The translations under genes and the position numbers were made by a program. This document shows positions 30,514 through 38,829 of a stretch of 64,000 bases of DNA, piece after piece. The stretch lies in the NCBI RefSeq assembly GCF_000331225.1, contig NZ_ANFY01000007.1:62001-126000 (forward strand). The letters are read 5' to 3'. The stretch comes from Sandarakinorhabdus sp. AAP62 (GTDB lineage: Bacteria; Pseudomonadota; Alphaproteobacteria; Sphingomonadales; Sphingomonadaceae). Numbering within the stretch: position 1 is the first letter of the stretch; each line of letters starts with the position of its first letter. Below the pieces are notes generated by a model. That model saw nothing but the letters and a program-made list of their open reading frames with translations, made no database searches and was not told where the DNA came from.

Positions 30514-31725
30514 TCAGAACGCTCCGCCGGCTTCCTTCCACTGCTCCACTTCCCACGCCAACCGCGCCGGTGGCCCTAGCACGGCGCTGACCGGGCGGCG
30601 CAGCGCGGCGCCGGCGGGGGTATCGGCCACGCCCAGGCGGAAGGCAAAGCTCGGCCGCCAGGCGGGATCGCCGAGCAGGGCGTCGGCGGCGCGGGCGAAG
30701 CGAGGGGCGCTCCGCAACTGCGCTTCGCGGTCGATCATTTCGGGCAATTGGTTGAGCGGCTGTGCCACCAGGCCCGCGGCCGTGGCATTGAGATGGATGC
30801 GCTGCCAGGCGCTGCCGACCAGCAGGGCAGAGCGGCGGTCGTGCGGCTGCGGGGTGAGGATCAGGCCGAACACGGACGCCGTGGGCAGATGCGTGTCGCG
30901 GGTGGATGCCAGCCAATATTTGCCTTCGTCGGCAGCCGATTGCGGCGGCAGCATCGCGCCGGCCACAGCCAGCCAGGGCGAAACGCCGGAGGTGGCGAGG
31001 GTGAGGCCATCCATCAGTCGTTTGGCGTCGCTGTGGCTGTGGCGGAACCAGCGGTGACTGTCAGCCATCATGACGGCATCGCCGGTTATGGCGACAGTGG
31101 CATCATCGGTGAGCGCGGCAAAGCGCTGACCCATGGGCGTGCCTGCGCCGAACAGCACCAGCTTGACGCCCGGGAAGGCGGGGAAGGCCTGCACGGCGGC
31201 GAGTTTCGCGTCGGCCACCGGCCCGCCGCGCCAGGCGCCGCGGTGCGTGTGGCGGCGGGCGATGAACGGCAGCAGCGGATGCGGCGGCGGGCCGCTGTTG
31301 TCGGGGCCAAGGATGAGGCGGGCGACATGGGCCGGATTCTGCGGATCGGGCAGCAGCCGCACGCGGGCGGCACGGCCCAGGGCGGTCGTCGCCAGCGCCA
31401 TGTTGTGGATGGCGCCGCCAAGGCCAGCGAGGCGCTCGCGCCCGAACGGATCCATGGTGCCCAGGTTGCGGCCCGGCACTTCGAAGATATCGACCCCGAA
31501 GCGGCCAATGGCAAAGGCCCAGGGCTGGGTATTGTGCGGGCTGGAGGCGAGCACGGCGGCACCGACCAGCTTCAGCGGGCCGCGCTGACGCTGGCTGGCC
31601 CATTCGTCCCACGCATGCAGCGCCGGGCTGTCGCCGCCCAGCAGGCCCTGTTGCCAGGCCCGCGCGCCCAGCCCGGCCACAACCAACCCGCCGGTGCCCA
31701 TCAACAGCTGGCGGCGGCCAATCAT
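30514..31725 (-). CDS. Tat-exported nitroreductase-family (Acg-like) protein
   Basis: A 403-residue protein with a twin-arginine start (MIGRRQLLMGTGGLVVAGLG). ASSPHNTQPWAFAIGRFGVDIFE is the FMN-binding nitroreductase opening in the Acg form; RRHTHRGAWRGGP and LVGSAWQRIHLNATAAGLVAQPLNQLPEM match later parts of that group. The Acg family lacks the usual electron path and may store flavin rather than reduce substrates. The ATGA start overlaps the desaturase stop. Export with a membrane oxidase and a phosphatase-like gene in one operon is unusual and its purpose is not known. Confidence 0.82.
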   Translation of the reverse strand: MIGRRQLLMGTGGLVVAGLGARAWQQGLLGGDSPALHAWDEWASQRQRGPLKLVGAAVLASSPHNTQPWAFAIGRFGVDIFEVPGRNLGTMDPFGRERLAGLGGAIHNMALATTALGRAARVRLLPDPQNPAHVARLILGPDNSGPPPHPLLPFIARRHTHRGAWRGGPVADAKLAAVQAFPAFPGVKLVLFGAGTPMGQRFAALTDDATVAITGDAVMMADSHRWFRHSHSDAKRLMDGLTLATSGVSPWLAVAGAMLPPQSAADEGKYWLASTRDTHLPTASVFGLILTPQPHDRRSALLVGSAWQRIHLNATAAGLVAQPLNQLPEMIDREAQLRSAPRFARAADALLGDPAWRPSFAFRLGVADTPAGAALRRPVSAVLGPPARLAWEVEQWKEAGGAF

Positions 31726-32651
31726 TCGGCGGGAACGGCCGTGGCCGGCGGCGAAAGCTGCGCACTGGCCTGCGCCTGCCAGTGCGCGCGCAGGGCATCG
31801 GCCGTTTCGCCCGAAAGCGCGCCGGGCGGCCCGAAGGTCGCCGCCCAGGCCGCTTTCAGGCTGCGGGCACGGGCCAGATCGCGCGCGATGCCAACCCATT
31901 CGTGCACCGCCACCCACAGCGGGTTGAATGTTCCCAGGTTGCGGATGATGCCATAGCGCGGCGGCTCATCGGCGCGCTCGGCTTCGAACGTGCCGAACAT
32001 CTTGTCCCATACGATGAACACGCCGGCATAATTCCGATCCAGATAGCGCGGGTTGGTGCCGTGGTGGACCCGGTGGTGCGACGGCGTATTCATCACCGCT
32101 TCGAACCAGCGCGGCATCTTCCCGATCACTTCGGTGTGGATCCAGAATTGATAGACAAGGTTGAGGCCGCCGCAGAAGGCCACCAGCTCCAGCGGGAAAC
32201 CGACGAAAAACAGCGGCAGCTTGATCAGGAAGGTGAGGCCGAACAGCCCGGTCCACGTCTGCCGCAGCGCCGTCGAGAGATTATAATGCTGCGAGCTATG
32301 GTGGATGACATGCGCCGCCCAGGCCCAACGGATGCGGTGGCCGGCACGATGGATCCAGTAATAGGCCAGATCATCGACAATGAAGCACAGGGCAAAGCTC
32401 CACCAGGTGACCGGAATATCCAGCAGGCGGTGCTGCCACAGCCACAGCGCAATGCCCGTCACGCTGCCGGCGAGCAGTGCGCCACTGATGGTGTTCCCCA
32501 GGCCCATGGCCAGGCTGGTGCCGGTGTCGCGCCAGTCGTAATCGCCACGCCAGCCCATGCGCACCGCCACCAGCTCGACGAAGATGGCGATGACGAACAT
32601 CGGGATGGCGACGGCGACCGGATCGACCGCCATGACATCCTGCATCGTCAC
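31722..32651 (-). CDS. fatty acid hydroxylase/sterol desaturase family protein
   Basis: A 309-residue integral membrane di-iron enzyme. Three His clusters are complete: HRAGH, HVIHHSSQHYN and HHRVHHG, with a further WIHTEV His. About four or five hydrophobic helices surround them. The pattern resembles the alkylglycerol monooxygenase/C-5 sterol desaturase branch, so hydroxylation of a lipid or carotenoid chain is likely, the substrate unknown. It begins with a GTG whose GTGA overlaps the previous stop; an ATG two codons on is an alternative. It is the third of four overlapping genes. Confidence 0.88.
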   Translation of the reverse strand: MTMQDVMAVDPVAVAIPMFVIAIFVELVAVRMGWRGDYDWRDTGTSLAMGLGNTISGALLAGSVTGIALWLWQHRLLDIPVTWWSFALCFIVDDLAYYWIHRAGHRIRWAWAAHVIHHSSQHYNLSTALRQTWTGLFGLTFLIKLPLFFVGFPLELVAFCGGLNLVYQFWIHTEVIGKMPRWFEAVMNTPSHHRVHHGTNPRYLDRNYAGVFIVWDKMFGTFEAERADEPPRYGIIRNLGTFNPLWVAVHEWVGIARDLARARSLKAAWAATFGPPGALSGETADALRAHWQAQASAQLSPPATAVPAE

Positions 32652-33031
32652 AGCCGGCTGGCCCAGTGCAATGCCGCGGCCTCACCCAGATCGAGCGCGG
32701 TTTCCGGGAACATGGCCTCATCAGGCCGTACGCGCAGCAGGCCGCCGGCACGGGCGACGATTGGCGCCTTCAGCGGCCGCACCACGAATTTGTCGCCAAA
32801 GGGCCGCACCAGCGCGACACGACCATCCTGCCCGGCCACCAGCGCACCGCTGCCATCACGGCTGAGCGCGGTTTCGATCGCCCGAAAGCCCGGCAAGGCC
32901 TCAGCGACCAGGCGTGCCGCCAGCGCGGCATCGGCCAGCACTGGCCGGCGCGCGAACCCCATGATCCAGGTGAGCAACACCAGCACGGCGACGCCGATGC
33001 CGGAAAACAGCAACAGGCCCATGCGGTCCAT
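32648..33031 (-). CDS. small protein with one N-terminal membrane helix
   Basis: A 127-residue protein whose first 28 residues (MDRMGLLLFSGIGVAVLVLLTWIMGF) form a membrane helix. The remaining 100 residues look like a small folded domain with IETALSRDGSGALVAGQDGRVALVRPFGDKFVVRPL, a strand-rich stretch. No family is recognised. It overlaps both neighbours (TGATG upstream, GTGA downstream), so it is part of the same translational unit and is likely a membrane-side partner of the desaturase. Confidence 0.75.
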   Translation of the reverse strand: MDRMGLLLFSGIGVAVLVLLTWIMGFARRPVLADAALAARLVAEALPGFRAIETALSRDGSGALVAGQDGRVALVRPFGDKFVVRPLKAPIVARAGGLLRVRPDEAMFPETALDLGEAAALHWASRL

Positions 33032-33450
33032 CAGCGGGCAGCCAGCTGTTTCAGCAACGGCAGCAGCCCGGCGACATTATAGCCGCCCTGGCTGGCCGCC
33101 GCGATGATCGCCTGGGGATCACTGCCGTGTTTGGCGGCCGCCAACGCCCACAGATTGCAGCTGCGCGTGCCCGACCGGCAAAAGGCCAAAAGCGGGCCCT
33201 TTGCGAAGGCCGCCGTCATCGCTTCGACCTGATCGAGGTTGAAGCCGGTGTGATCGATGGGAATGGCGACATAATCCAGCCCCGCCGCCTGCGCCGCCGC
33301 CGCGATCTCGGCGCCGGGCGGCTGATCAAAACTCTCGCCATCGGGCCGGTTGTTGACAATGCAACGAAAACCCTGCGCGGCGGCCAGCGCCACATCTTCG
33401 GGGGCGATCTGCGGCGCCACGGAGACGCCTTCGGTGATGCGAATGAACAT
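33031..33450 (-). CDS. TIGR01244-type CX5R phosphatase/sulfurtransferase-like protein
   Basis: A 139-residue protein of the Blh N-terminal domain type (DUF442). It opens ITEGVSVAPQIAPEDVALAAAQGFRCIVNNRPDGE and carries the P-loop LAFCRSGTRSCNLW, which is a Cys-x5-Arg phosphatase loop; DUF442 proteins are variously called phosphatases or sulfurtransferases. The ATG at 33450 gives the family's usual start; the longer frame runs into the pirin promoter region. It is the first gene of the four-gene overlapping set and starts 33 bases inside the space after the pirin stop. Confidence 0.85.
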   Translation of the reverse strand: MFIRITEGVSVAPQIAPEDVALAAAQGFRCIVNNRPDGESFDQPPGAEIAAAAQAAGLDYVAIPIDHTGFNLDQVEAMTAAFAKGPLLAFCRSGTRSCNLWALAAAKHGSDPQAIIAAASQGGYNVAGLLPLLKQLAAR

Positions 33451-33482
33451 GACCGCAAGACTAGGCCGTGCGGCGGTGGGGC

Positions 33483-34337
33483 TCAATAGGGGATGAACGC
33501 GGGGTCTCCGGGCACCATGGCAAAGCGGCCCTCGCGCCAATCCTGCACGGCTTGCGCAATGCGGGCGGGATCATGCGAAACGAAATTCCATTCAAGCTGG
33601 CGCGGTTCGGGATAAGGCGCACCGCCCAACAGCATCAGCAGGCTGTCGGCCGTGGCCCGCAACTCGCCGTCACCATCGTCCAGCACCGCCAGCGTGCCGC
33701 GCGCGACGGACTGGCCATCTACCTGCACGGCGCCATCAACGAGATAGACCCCGCGCTCGCCCCACTGCGCCGGCAGCGCCAGCCGCGTGCCGGCTTCGAT
33801 CCGCACTTCGGCATAGATGATCGGGTGCGGGAACGGCGTTGGCGCGGTGAGGCCCCACATCGTGCCGGCAATCACCACGGCCTGCACACCCTCCGCCTCA
33901 TGCCAGGGCATGGCATCAGCCGGATAATGATCGAAGGCCGGATCACATTCCTCATGGCTCACCGGCAGCGCCACCCAGGCCTGGATGCCGTGCATGTGGT
34001 GGCCGGAGGCCCGCTGGGCCGGCGGCGTGCGTTCGGAATGCACGATGCCGCGCCCAGCGGTCATCCAGTTCACCGCACCGGGGTGGATGTCGATCAGCGT
34101 GCCGAGGCTATCCGCATGGCCCAGAGCGCCGGCAAACAGCCAGGTGATGGTGGCCAGGCCAATGTGCGGATGCGGGCGCACATCGATGCCCTCACCGGGC
34201 GCGAAATCCGCCGGGCCCATTTCATCGAGGAACACGAATGGCCCCAGGCTGCGCCGCCCCGGATACGGCAGCACCCGCGCCACCGAAAAGCCGCCGAGAT
34301 CGCGCATGCGGCCGGGGATGGTTTCGGCGATCGGCAT
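33483..34337 (-). CDS. pirin family protein
   Basis: A 284-residue bicupin. The metal site is readable in VRPHPHIGLATITWLFAG and GRGIVHSERTPP; the first two His, the later His and Glu match the iron ligands of pirin and the quercetinase YhhW. The N-terminal domain has LGPFVFLDEMGPADFAPGEG, a pirin signature. It may act as a quercetin 2,3-dioxygenase-like enzyme or a redox-sensing cofactor. It diverges from the SDR gene by about 90 bases and precedes the phosphatase/desaturase operon on the same strand. Confidence 0.9.
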   Translation of the reverse strand: MPIAETIPGRMRDLGGFSVARVLPYPGRRSLGPFVFLDEMGPADFAPGEGIDVRPHPHIGLATITWLFAGALGHADSLGTLIDIHPGAVNWMTAGRGIVHSERTPPAQRASGHHMHGIQAWVALPVSHEECDPAFDHYPADAMPWHEAEGVQAVVIAGTMWGLTAPTPFPHPIIYAEVRIEAGTRLALPAQWGERGVYLVDGAVQVDGQSVARGTLAVLDDGDGELRATADSLLMLLGGAPYPEPRQLEWNFVSHDPARIAQAVQDWREGRFAMVPGDPAFIPY

Positions 34338-34428
34338 GATAGTCCTCCGGTGAGGCTACGCCCCTGCTTGTGACAGTTGGCGCGCAGTGCCTCTGGCCTA
34401 TTCTGACTGCCAGCAAGGAGCAAGCAAC

Positions 34429-35277
34429 ATGCAGAATTTGGCGGGCAAGGTGGCCTTTGTCACGGGCGCGGCATCGGGCATCGGGCTCGGCATTGCCGAA
34501 GCGTTGGCGCAGGCTGGCGTGAAGGTGATGATGGCCGATATCGAGCAGGACGCGCTTGACGCGCAAGTGGCGCGGCTGGCGGCGACCAATGCCGATGTGG
34601 CGGGCGTTCGCGCCGATGTGTCGTTGAAGGAAGAACTGCAAAAGGCCGCCGATGCCACCATCGAACGCTTCGGCAAGGTGCATATCCTCGTCAACAATGC
34701 CGGCGTGGGCGGCGGCGGCACCTATGGCGAATGGAGCGATGCCAGCTGGGAATGGGTGATCGGCGTCAACCTGATGAGCGTGGTGTGGGGCATCGAGATT
34801 TTCGGGCCCTTGATGGAATCGCATGGCGAAGGTGGCCAGATCGTCTCCACCGCGTCGATGGCCGGGCTCGTGGCGGCGGTGGCGCCAGGTTACAATGTCA
34901 CCAAATATGGCGTGGTGGCGCTTTCGGAAGGGCTGCGGCCAACGCTGGCCACGAAGGGTATTGGCGTGTCGGTGCTCTGCCCGGGCTTCATTCGCACCCG
35001 CATCATGGAATCGGCCCGCGCCATCCCCGAGCGCCTTGTGGGCCAGATCGCCCTGCCCGATCCCTCCGCGCTGCCGAACGAATTTGCCGTGATGGCCACC
35101 CAAGCCATCCAGAACGGCATCGATCCGCTCTATGTTGGCGAGCTGGTGGTGGAAGGCATCGAGGGCGATTGGCCCTACATCTTCACCGACACCCAGTTCG
35201 AAGGCGGCGTCGATCTGCGCTTTGCCGCGATCAAGGCCGGTTTCGACAAGATCAGGGGGCGCACACCGCGCCATTGA
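34429..35277 (+). CDS. short-chain dehydrogenase/reductase
   Basis: A 282-residue NAD(P)-dependent oxidoreductase. The dinucleotide motif is VTGAASGIGLGIAEAL; NNAG lies near residue 91, the catalytic Ser is in IVSTASMAG, and YNVTKYG provides Tyr and Lys. The Asp of MADIEQDAL after strand 2 favours NAD. A C-terminal extension (YVGELVVEGIEGDWPYIFTD) is typical of larger 'classical' SDRs acting on alcohols or steroids. The start at 34429 has AAGGAG 8 bases upstream. The substrate is unknown; it lies beside the TauD gene in convergent orientation. Confidence 0.9.
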   Translation: MQNLAGKVAFVTGAASGIGLGIAEALAQAGVKVMMADIEQDALDAQVARLAATNADVAGVRADVSLKEELQKAADATIERFGKVHILVNNAGVGGGGTYGEWSDASWEWVIGVNLMSVVWGIEIFGPLMESHGEGGQIVSTASMAGLVAAVAPGYNVTKYGVVALSEGLRPTLATKGIGVSVLCPGFIRTRIMESARAIPERLVGQIALPDPSALPNEFAVMATQAIQNGIDPLYVGELVVEGIEGDWPYIFTDTQFEGGVDLRFAAIKAGFDKIRGRTPRH

Positions 35278-35283
35278 TAGGCA

Positions 35284-36129
35284 TCATGCCGCTGCGATCG
35301 TCGTGCGGTGCAGCAGCCTCGCGTGGCCCTGGTAACCACCGGTGGCCGCGTGCAGCACCGATCGATTGTCCCACATCACCAGCATGTTCGGCTGCCAGCG
35401 GTGGCGATACTGGAATTGGTCCTGCCCCTGCCAGTGATAGAGTTCCACCAGCAGTGGCAGCGCCTCTTCCTCGCTCATGCCTTCAAAGCCGATGATATAG
35501 CCCAGGCAGCCGAAGAGGCCTTCGCGGCCAGTTTCGGGATGGCGGCGGATGAAGGGATGCGTTTGCGTGGCGCGGGCGGTTTCCGAAGGGCGGATATCCA
35601 TGCTGCGGCCCCCAGGTCCTTTGGGGTCGCCGTCACCATAGAAGCCTTCGGGGGCATAGGCTTTCTGCGCCGAATGAATGGCAGTCAGCCCTTCGATCCG
35701 CGCGCGCAACTCGGCCGACATCGCGTCCAGCGCCAGATGCTGATTGGCAAACAGCGTGTCGCCGCCCATCGGCGGGATAGTGATGCCATAAAGGCAGGTG
35801 CCGGCCGGCGGGCGGGCCTGAAAGCTCCAATCCGTGTGCCAGGTTTCGGCAAAGATCGGCGCGGTTTCATCTGCGGCCCGCGCCACGGCGATGATGTGCT
35901 GGCGGCCAGCGATGGGCGCGATGAACGGATCGTCGCCAAAGCCGCCCATGGCCAGCGTGAACCGTTCCAGATCGTCGTCGCTCAGCCGCTGATCGGGGAA
36001 GGCCAGCACGTGATGCTGCAACCAGGCCGCGCGGATGGCCGCAACGTCGTCGGGCGCCAACGCGCCGGCCAGATCAACCCCCGTCACCACCGCACCACAG
36101 GCTTGTCCCGTTGGCTCGATCCGCATCAT
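35284..36129 (-). CDS. TauD/TfdA-family 2-oxoglutarate-dependent dioxygenase
   Basis: A 281-residue non-haem iron dioxygenase. The HxD of the iron site is in AETWHTDWSFQARPPAGTCL, the distal His is in NRSVLHAATGGYQGHARLLHRTTI, whose Arg binds 2-oxoglutarate. The N-terminal ITGVDLAGALAPDD-like block and LFANQHLALDAMS complete the family signature. Enzymes of this family hydroxylate taurine, 2,4-D, sulfonates or similar; nothing here fixes the substrate. The start at 36129 is followed directly by a second ATG. It lies downstream of the efflux operon with a 46-base gap and may be read through from it. Confidence 0.9.
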   Translation of the reverse strand: MMRIEPTGQACGAVVTGVDLAGALAPDDVAAIRAAWLQHHVLAFPDQRLSDDDLERFTLAMGGFGDDPFIAPIAGRQHIIAVARAADETAPIFAETWHTDWSFQARPPAGTCLYGITIPPMGGDTLFANQHLALDAMSAELRARIEGLTAIHSAQKAYAPEGFYGDGDPKGPGGRSMDIRPSETARATQTHPFIRRHPETGREGLFGCLGYIIGFEGMSEEEALPLLVELYHWQGQDQFQYRHRWQPNMLVMWDNRSVLHAATGGYQGHARLLHRTTIAAA

Positions 36130-36175
36130 CCCCTCCCCGCTTTTCCTTCATGCTGGCAGGGCCAAGGTGTGAAGG

Positions 36176-37705
36176 TCAATGCCCGCCGCCAATTGCGCCG
36201 GTGATCTTCACCTTGGGGATCAGCCACACCAGCGCGGCGGCAAGGAAGAACAGCAGGGCCGTGCTGGCATAGATATGCAGATTGGCCAGCGTCGCCGCCT
36301 GCACCTCCAGCAGCCGATCGATGCTGGCGCGCGCCTGTTCCATGGAAAGTCCCGCGCCCTGCAGTTTGGCCATGGCGGCATCAACGCCGTTCATGCCGTC
36401 GGCCATGGCGGCACGCACCTGGCGCGAATCGGTGTCCCACTGGCTGGTGGCGATGGCGGTGCCGATCGCCCCGCACAGCACGCGACAGAAATTCTGGATG
36501 CCGGCGGCCGACACGCTTTCTTCCGGCTTCACGCTGGCCATCGCCAGGCTGGTGAGGCCGATGAAGAAGAACGGCATGCCCAGACCTGTCAGCAGGTGCG
36601 GCAACACCAGATCGAAATAGCTGCTGTCAGTCGACCAATTGGTGCGCCACGCCGCCATCAGGCCCAGCCAGACCACCCCGCAGGTAACCGTGAAGCGCGG
36701 ATCAACGCGGGTGAGCAGCAGGCCGGCAATGGGGGCCACCAGCACCGAAAACACCCCGATCCACGCTACCGTGTAACCGGCCTGCGTCGCCGAATAGCCA
36801 AACACCGATTGCAGCCACAGCGGCGTAAGCACCACCACGGCAAAGAAGCTGCCAAAACCGATGCTGATCACCGAGGTCGCGGCCGCAAAGCCGCGGTGGC
36901 GGAAGATCTTCAGATCCACGATCGGATGATCATCGGTGAGTTCCCACACCACGAACACCGCCAGGGCAATCGCCGCGACGATGGCGAGCCCGATGATCTC
37001 GCGCGAGGCGAACCAATCCTGTTCCCGGCCGGTGTCGAGCATGATCTGGAAGGCGCCAACGCCGATCACCAGCAGCACGAAGCCGATGATGTCGATCGGC
37101 TGGCGCTGCAACGGCGTTTCAAAAACGCGCAGGCGCTGGAACACCACGAACAGGCAGATCGCCACCACCGGCAGGTTGATGAAGAAGATCCAGTGCCAGC
37201 TGACATTGTCCGAAATCAGCCCGCCCAGGATCGGCCCCAATATGGGCGCGGCCATGGTGGTCGCCGCCCACAGGCCGATGGCGGCGCCCTGCTTTTCCTT
37301 GGGAAAGATCTGCTGCAGGATCGCCTGGCTCAACGGCATGATCGGTCCGCCGGCAAAGCCCTGCGCGATGCGGAACAGCACCAGCGCTTCCAGGCTTTGC
37401 GACAGGCCGCAGAGCAGGGAAAACAGGCCAAATCCGAACAGCGAGATGCTGAACCAGCGCACCACGCCAAAGCGCAGCGCCAGCCAGCCGGCCAGCGGCA
37501 CCGAAATGGCTTCGGCCACCGAGTAGCTGGTGACCACCCAGGTCCCCTGCGACGGCGCCACCGCCAGGCTGCCGGCGATGGAGGGGATGGAGACATTGGC
37601 GATGGTGATATCCAGCACCACCACGAAATTGGCCAGCGCCAGCGCCAGCGCCGTCAGCCACAGGCGCGCGCCGGTCAGCGGCTCCGGAGCGGCGGCGACT
37701 GTCAT
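36176..37705 (-). CDS. DHA2-family MFS drug efflux permease (EmrB-like)
   Basis: A 509-residue 14-helix major facilitator. Motifs include the N-terminal LANFVVVLDITIANVSIPSIAGSL, GWLALRFGVVRWF (motif A type), RIAQGFAGGPIMPLSQAILQ and the SPLQTAGF-like PKEKQGAAIGLWAAT. It exports hydrophobic compounds by proton antiport through a membrane-fusion protein and an outer-membrane channel, both encoded just upstream. Its ATG overlaps the EmrA-like stop as ATGA. It is the inner-membrane part of a tripartite pump. Confidence 0.92.
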   Translation of the reverse strand: MTVAAAPEPLTGARLWLTALALALANFVVVLDITIANVSIPSIAGSLAVAPSQGTWVVTSYSVAEAISVPLAGWLALRFGVVRWFSISLFGFGLFSLLCGLSQSLEALVLFRIAQGFAGGPIMPLSQAILQQIFPKEKQGAAIGLWAATTMAAPILGPILGGLISDNVSWHWIFFINLPVVAICLFVVFQRLRVFETPLQRQPIDIIGFVLLVIGVGAFQIMLDTGREQDWFASREIIGLAIVAAIALAVFVVWELTDDHPIVDLKIFRHRGFAAATSVISIGFGSFFAVVVLTPLWLQSVFGYSATQAGYTVAWIGVFSVLVAPIAGLLLTRVDPRFTVTCGVVWLGLMAAWRTNWSTDSSYFDLVLPHLLTGLGMPFFFIGLTSLAMASVKPEESVSAAGIQNFCRVLCGAIGTAIATSQWDTDSRQVRAAMADGMNGVDAAMAKLQGAGLSMEQARASIDRLLEVQAATLANLHIYASTALLFFLAAALVWLIPKVKITGAIGGGH

Positions 37706-38829
37706 TGGCGCGTGTCGATCACCGCGGTCATTGAAAGGCCCACCCGCAGGGGATGCGCCTTCACCTGTGCCTCATCCAGCGCAATGCGCACCGGCAGGCG
37801 CTGCACCACCTTCACCCAGTTGCCGGTGGCATTTTGCGCCGGAATCAGCGCGAACGCCGCGCCGGTGCCGCCGGCCAGGCCAACCACGGTGCCGCTGTAG
37901 GTGACGTTGCCGCCATAAAGATCGGATTTCAGCTCGACCTTCTGGCCCACCTTGATGCGTTCCAGCTGGCTTTCCTTGAAATTGGCATCAACGAACAAGC
38001 CGGTGGTGGGCACCAGGGTCATCAGCGGCGCGCCGCCAGCGACGCGTTGGCCCACCTGCACGTTGCGGTTGGTGACAATGCCGGCGACCGGCGCCTTGAT
38101 CACGGTGCGATCCAGATCGAGCTTCGCCTTGGCCAGCGCCGCTTCGGCCGCGCGGATATCGGGCGCGGTGGCAAGCGTCGTGCCGCGCACCATCGCGGCA
38201 GCGGCAGCAGCATCGCCGGCAGCCGATCGCGCCGTGTCCTGCGCGGCCGCCACCGCCGTGCGGGCTGCATCGCGCGTGGCCATCGCGGCGGCCAAGGCCG
38301 CGCGGGCAGCACCAATTTCCTCGTTCGATACTGCGCCACTGCCAGCCAACGTCTGGCGGCGATCAAATTCGCCCTTCACGCGCGCCAGCAGGGCTTCGGC
38401 TTCAGCCAAGCGGCTGCGTGCCGAGGCAATCTCGGCCGTGCGGCCAGCCGCCCGTGCCGCAGCCGCATCGGCCATGGCGCCGGCCTGGCCATAGCGCTGC
38501 CGCGCCTGCGCCAGCGCCGCTTCGGCCTGCGCCACGGCAATGCGCGCATCGGCATCATCCAGCACCACCAGCACGTCGCCAGCCTGCACTTGCTGGGTGC
38601 CGCCCACCTTGACCGCCGTCACCGTGCCGGCCAGTTGCGGCGTCACCAGCGCGGTGTCGCCGCCCACATAGGCGTTGTCGGTTTCGACCCGGCCGCGGGA
38701 GAAGATCACCCAGTACAGCCCGGCAAGCAGTGCGGCGATCACCACCACCCCGCCCAGCACCCGCAAGGCCCGCGCACGTTTCGGGTTGCCCGTATCGGCC
38801 GCAAATTCAGTGGTTGCCATGTCAGCCAT
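37702..38829 (-). CDS. EmrA-like periplasmic adaptor (HlyD family)
   Basis: A 375-residue membrane-fusion protein. One membrane helix (LRVLGGVVVIAALLAGLYWVIF) is followed by VETDNAYVGGDTALVTPQLAGTVTAVKV, the lipoyl-domain start shared by EmrA proteins. A long Ala-rich coiled-coil hairpin and then VIKAPVAGIVTNRNVQVGQRVAGGAPLMTLVP complete the lipoyl and beta-barrel domains. The ATG at 38829 overlaps the channel gene's stop as TGATG. It links the permease to the outer-membrane channel. Confidence 0.92.
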   Translation of the reverse strand: MADMATTEFAADTGNPKRARALRVLGGVVVIAALLAGLYWVIFSRGRVETDNAYVGGDTALVTPQLAGTVTAVKVGGTQQVQAGDVLVVLDDADARIAVAQAEAALAQARQRYGQAGAMADAAAARAAGRTAEIASARSRLAEAEALLARVKGEFDRRQTLAGSGAVSNEEIGAARAALAAAMATRDAARTAVAAAQDTARSAAGDAAAAAAMVRGTTLATAPDIRAAEAALAKAKLDLDRTVIKAPVAGIVTNRNVQVGQRVAGGAPLMTLVPTTGLFVDANFKESQLERIKVGQKVELKSDLYGGNVTYSGTVVGLAGGTGAAFALIPAQNATGNWVKVVQRLPVRIALDEAQVKAHPLRVGLSMTAVIDTRQ

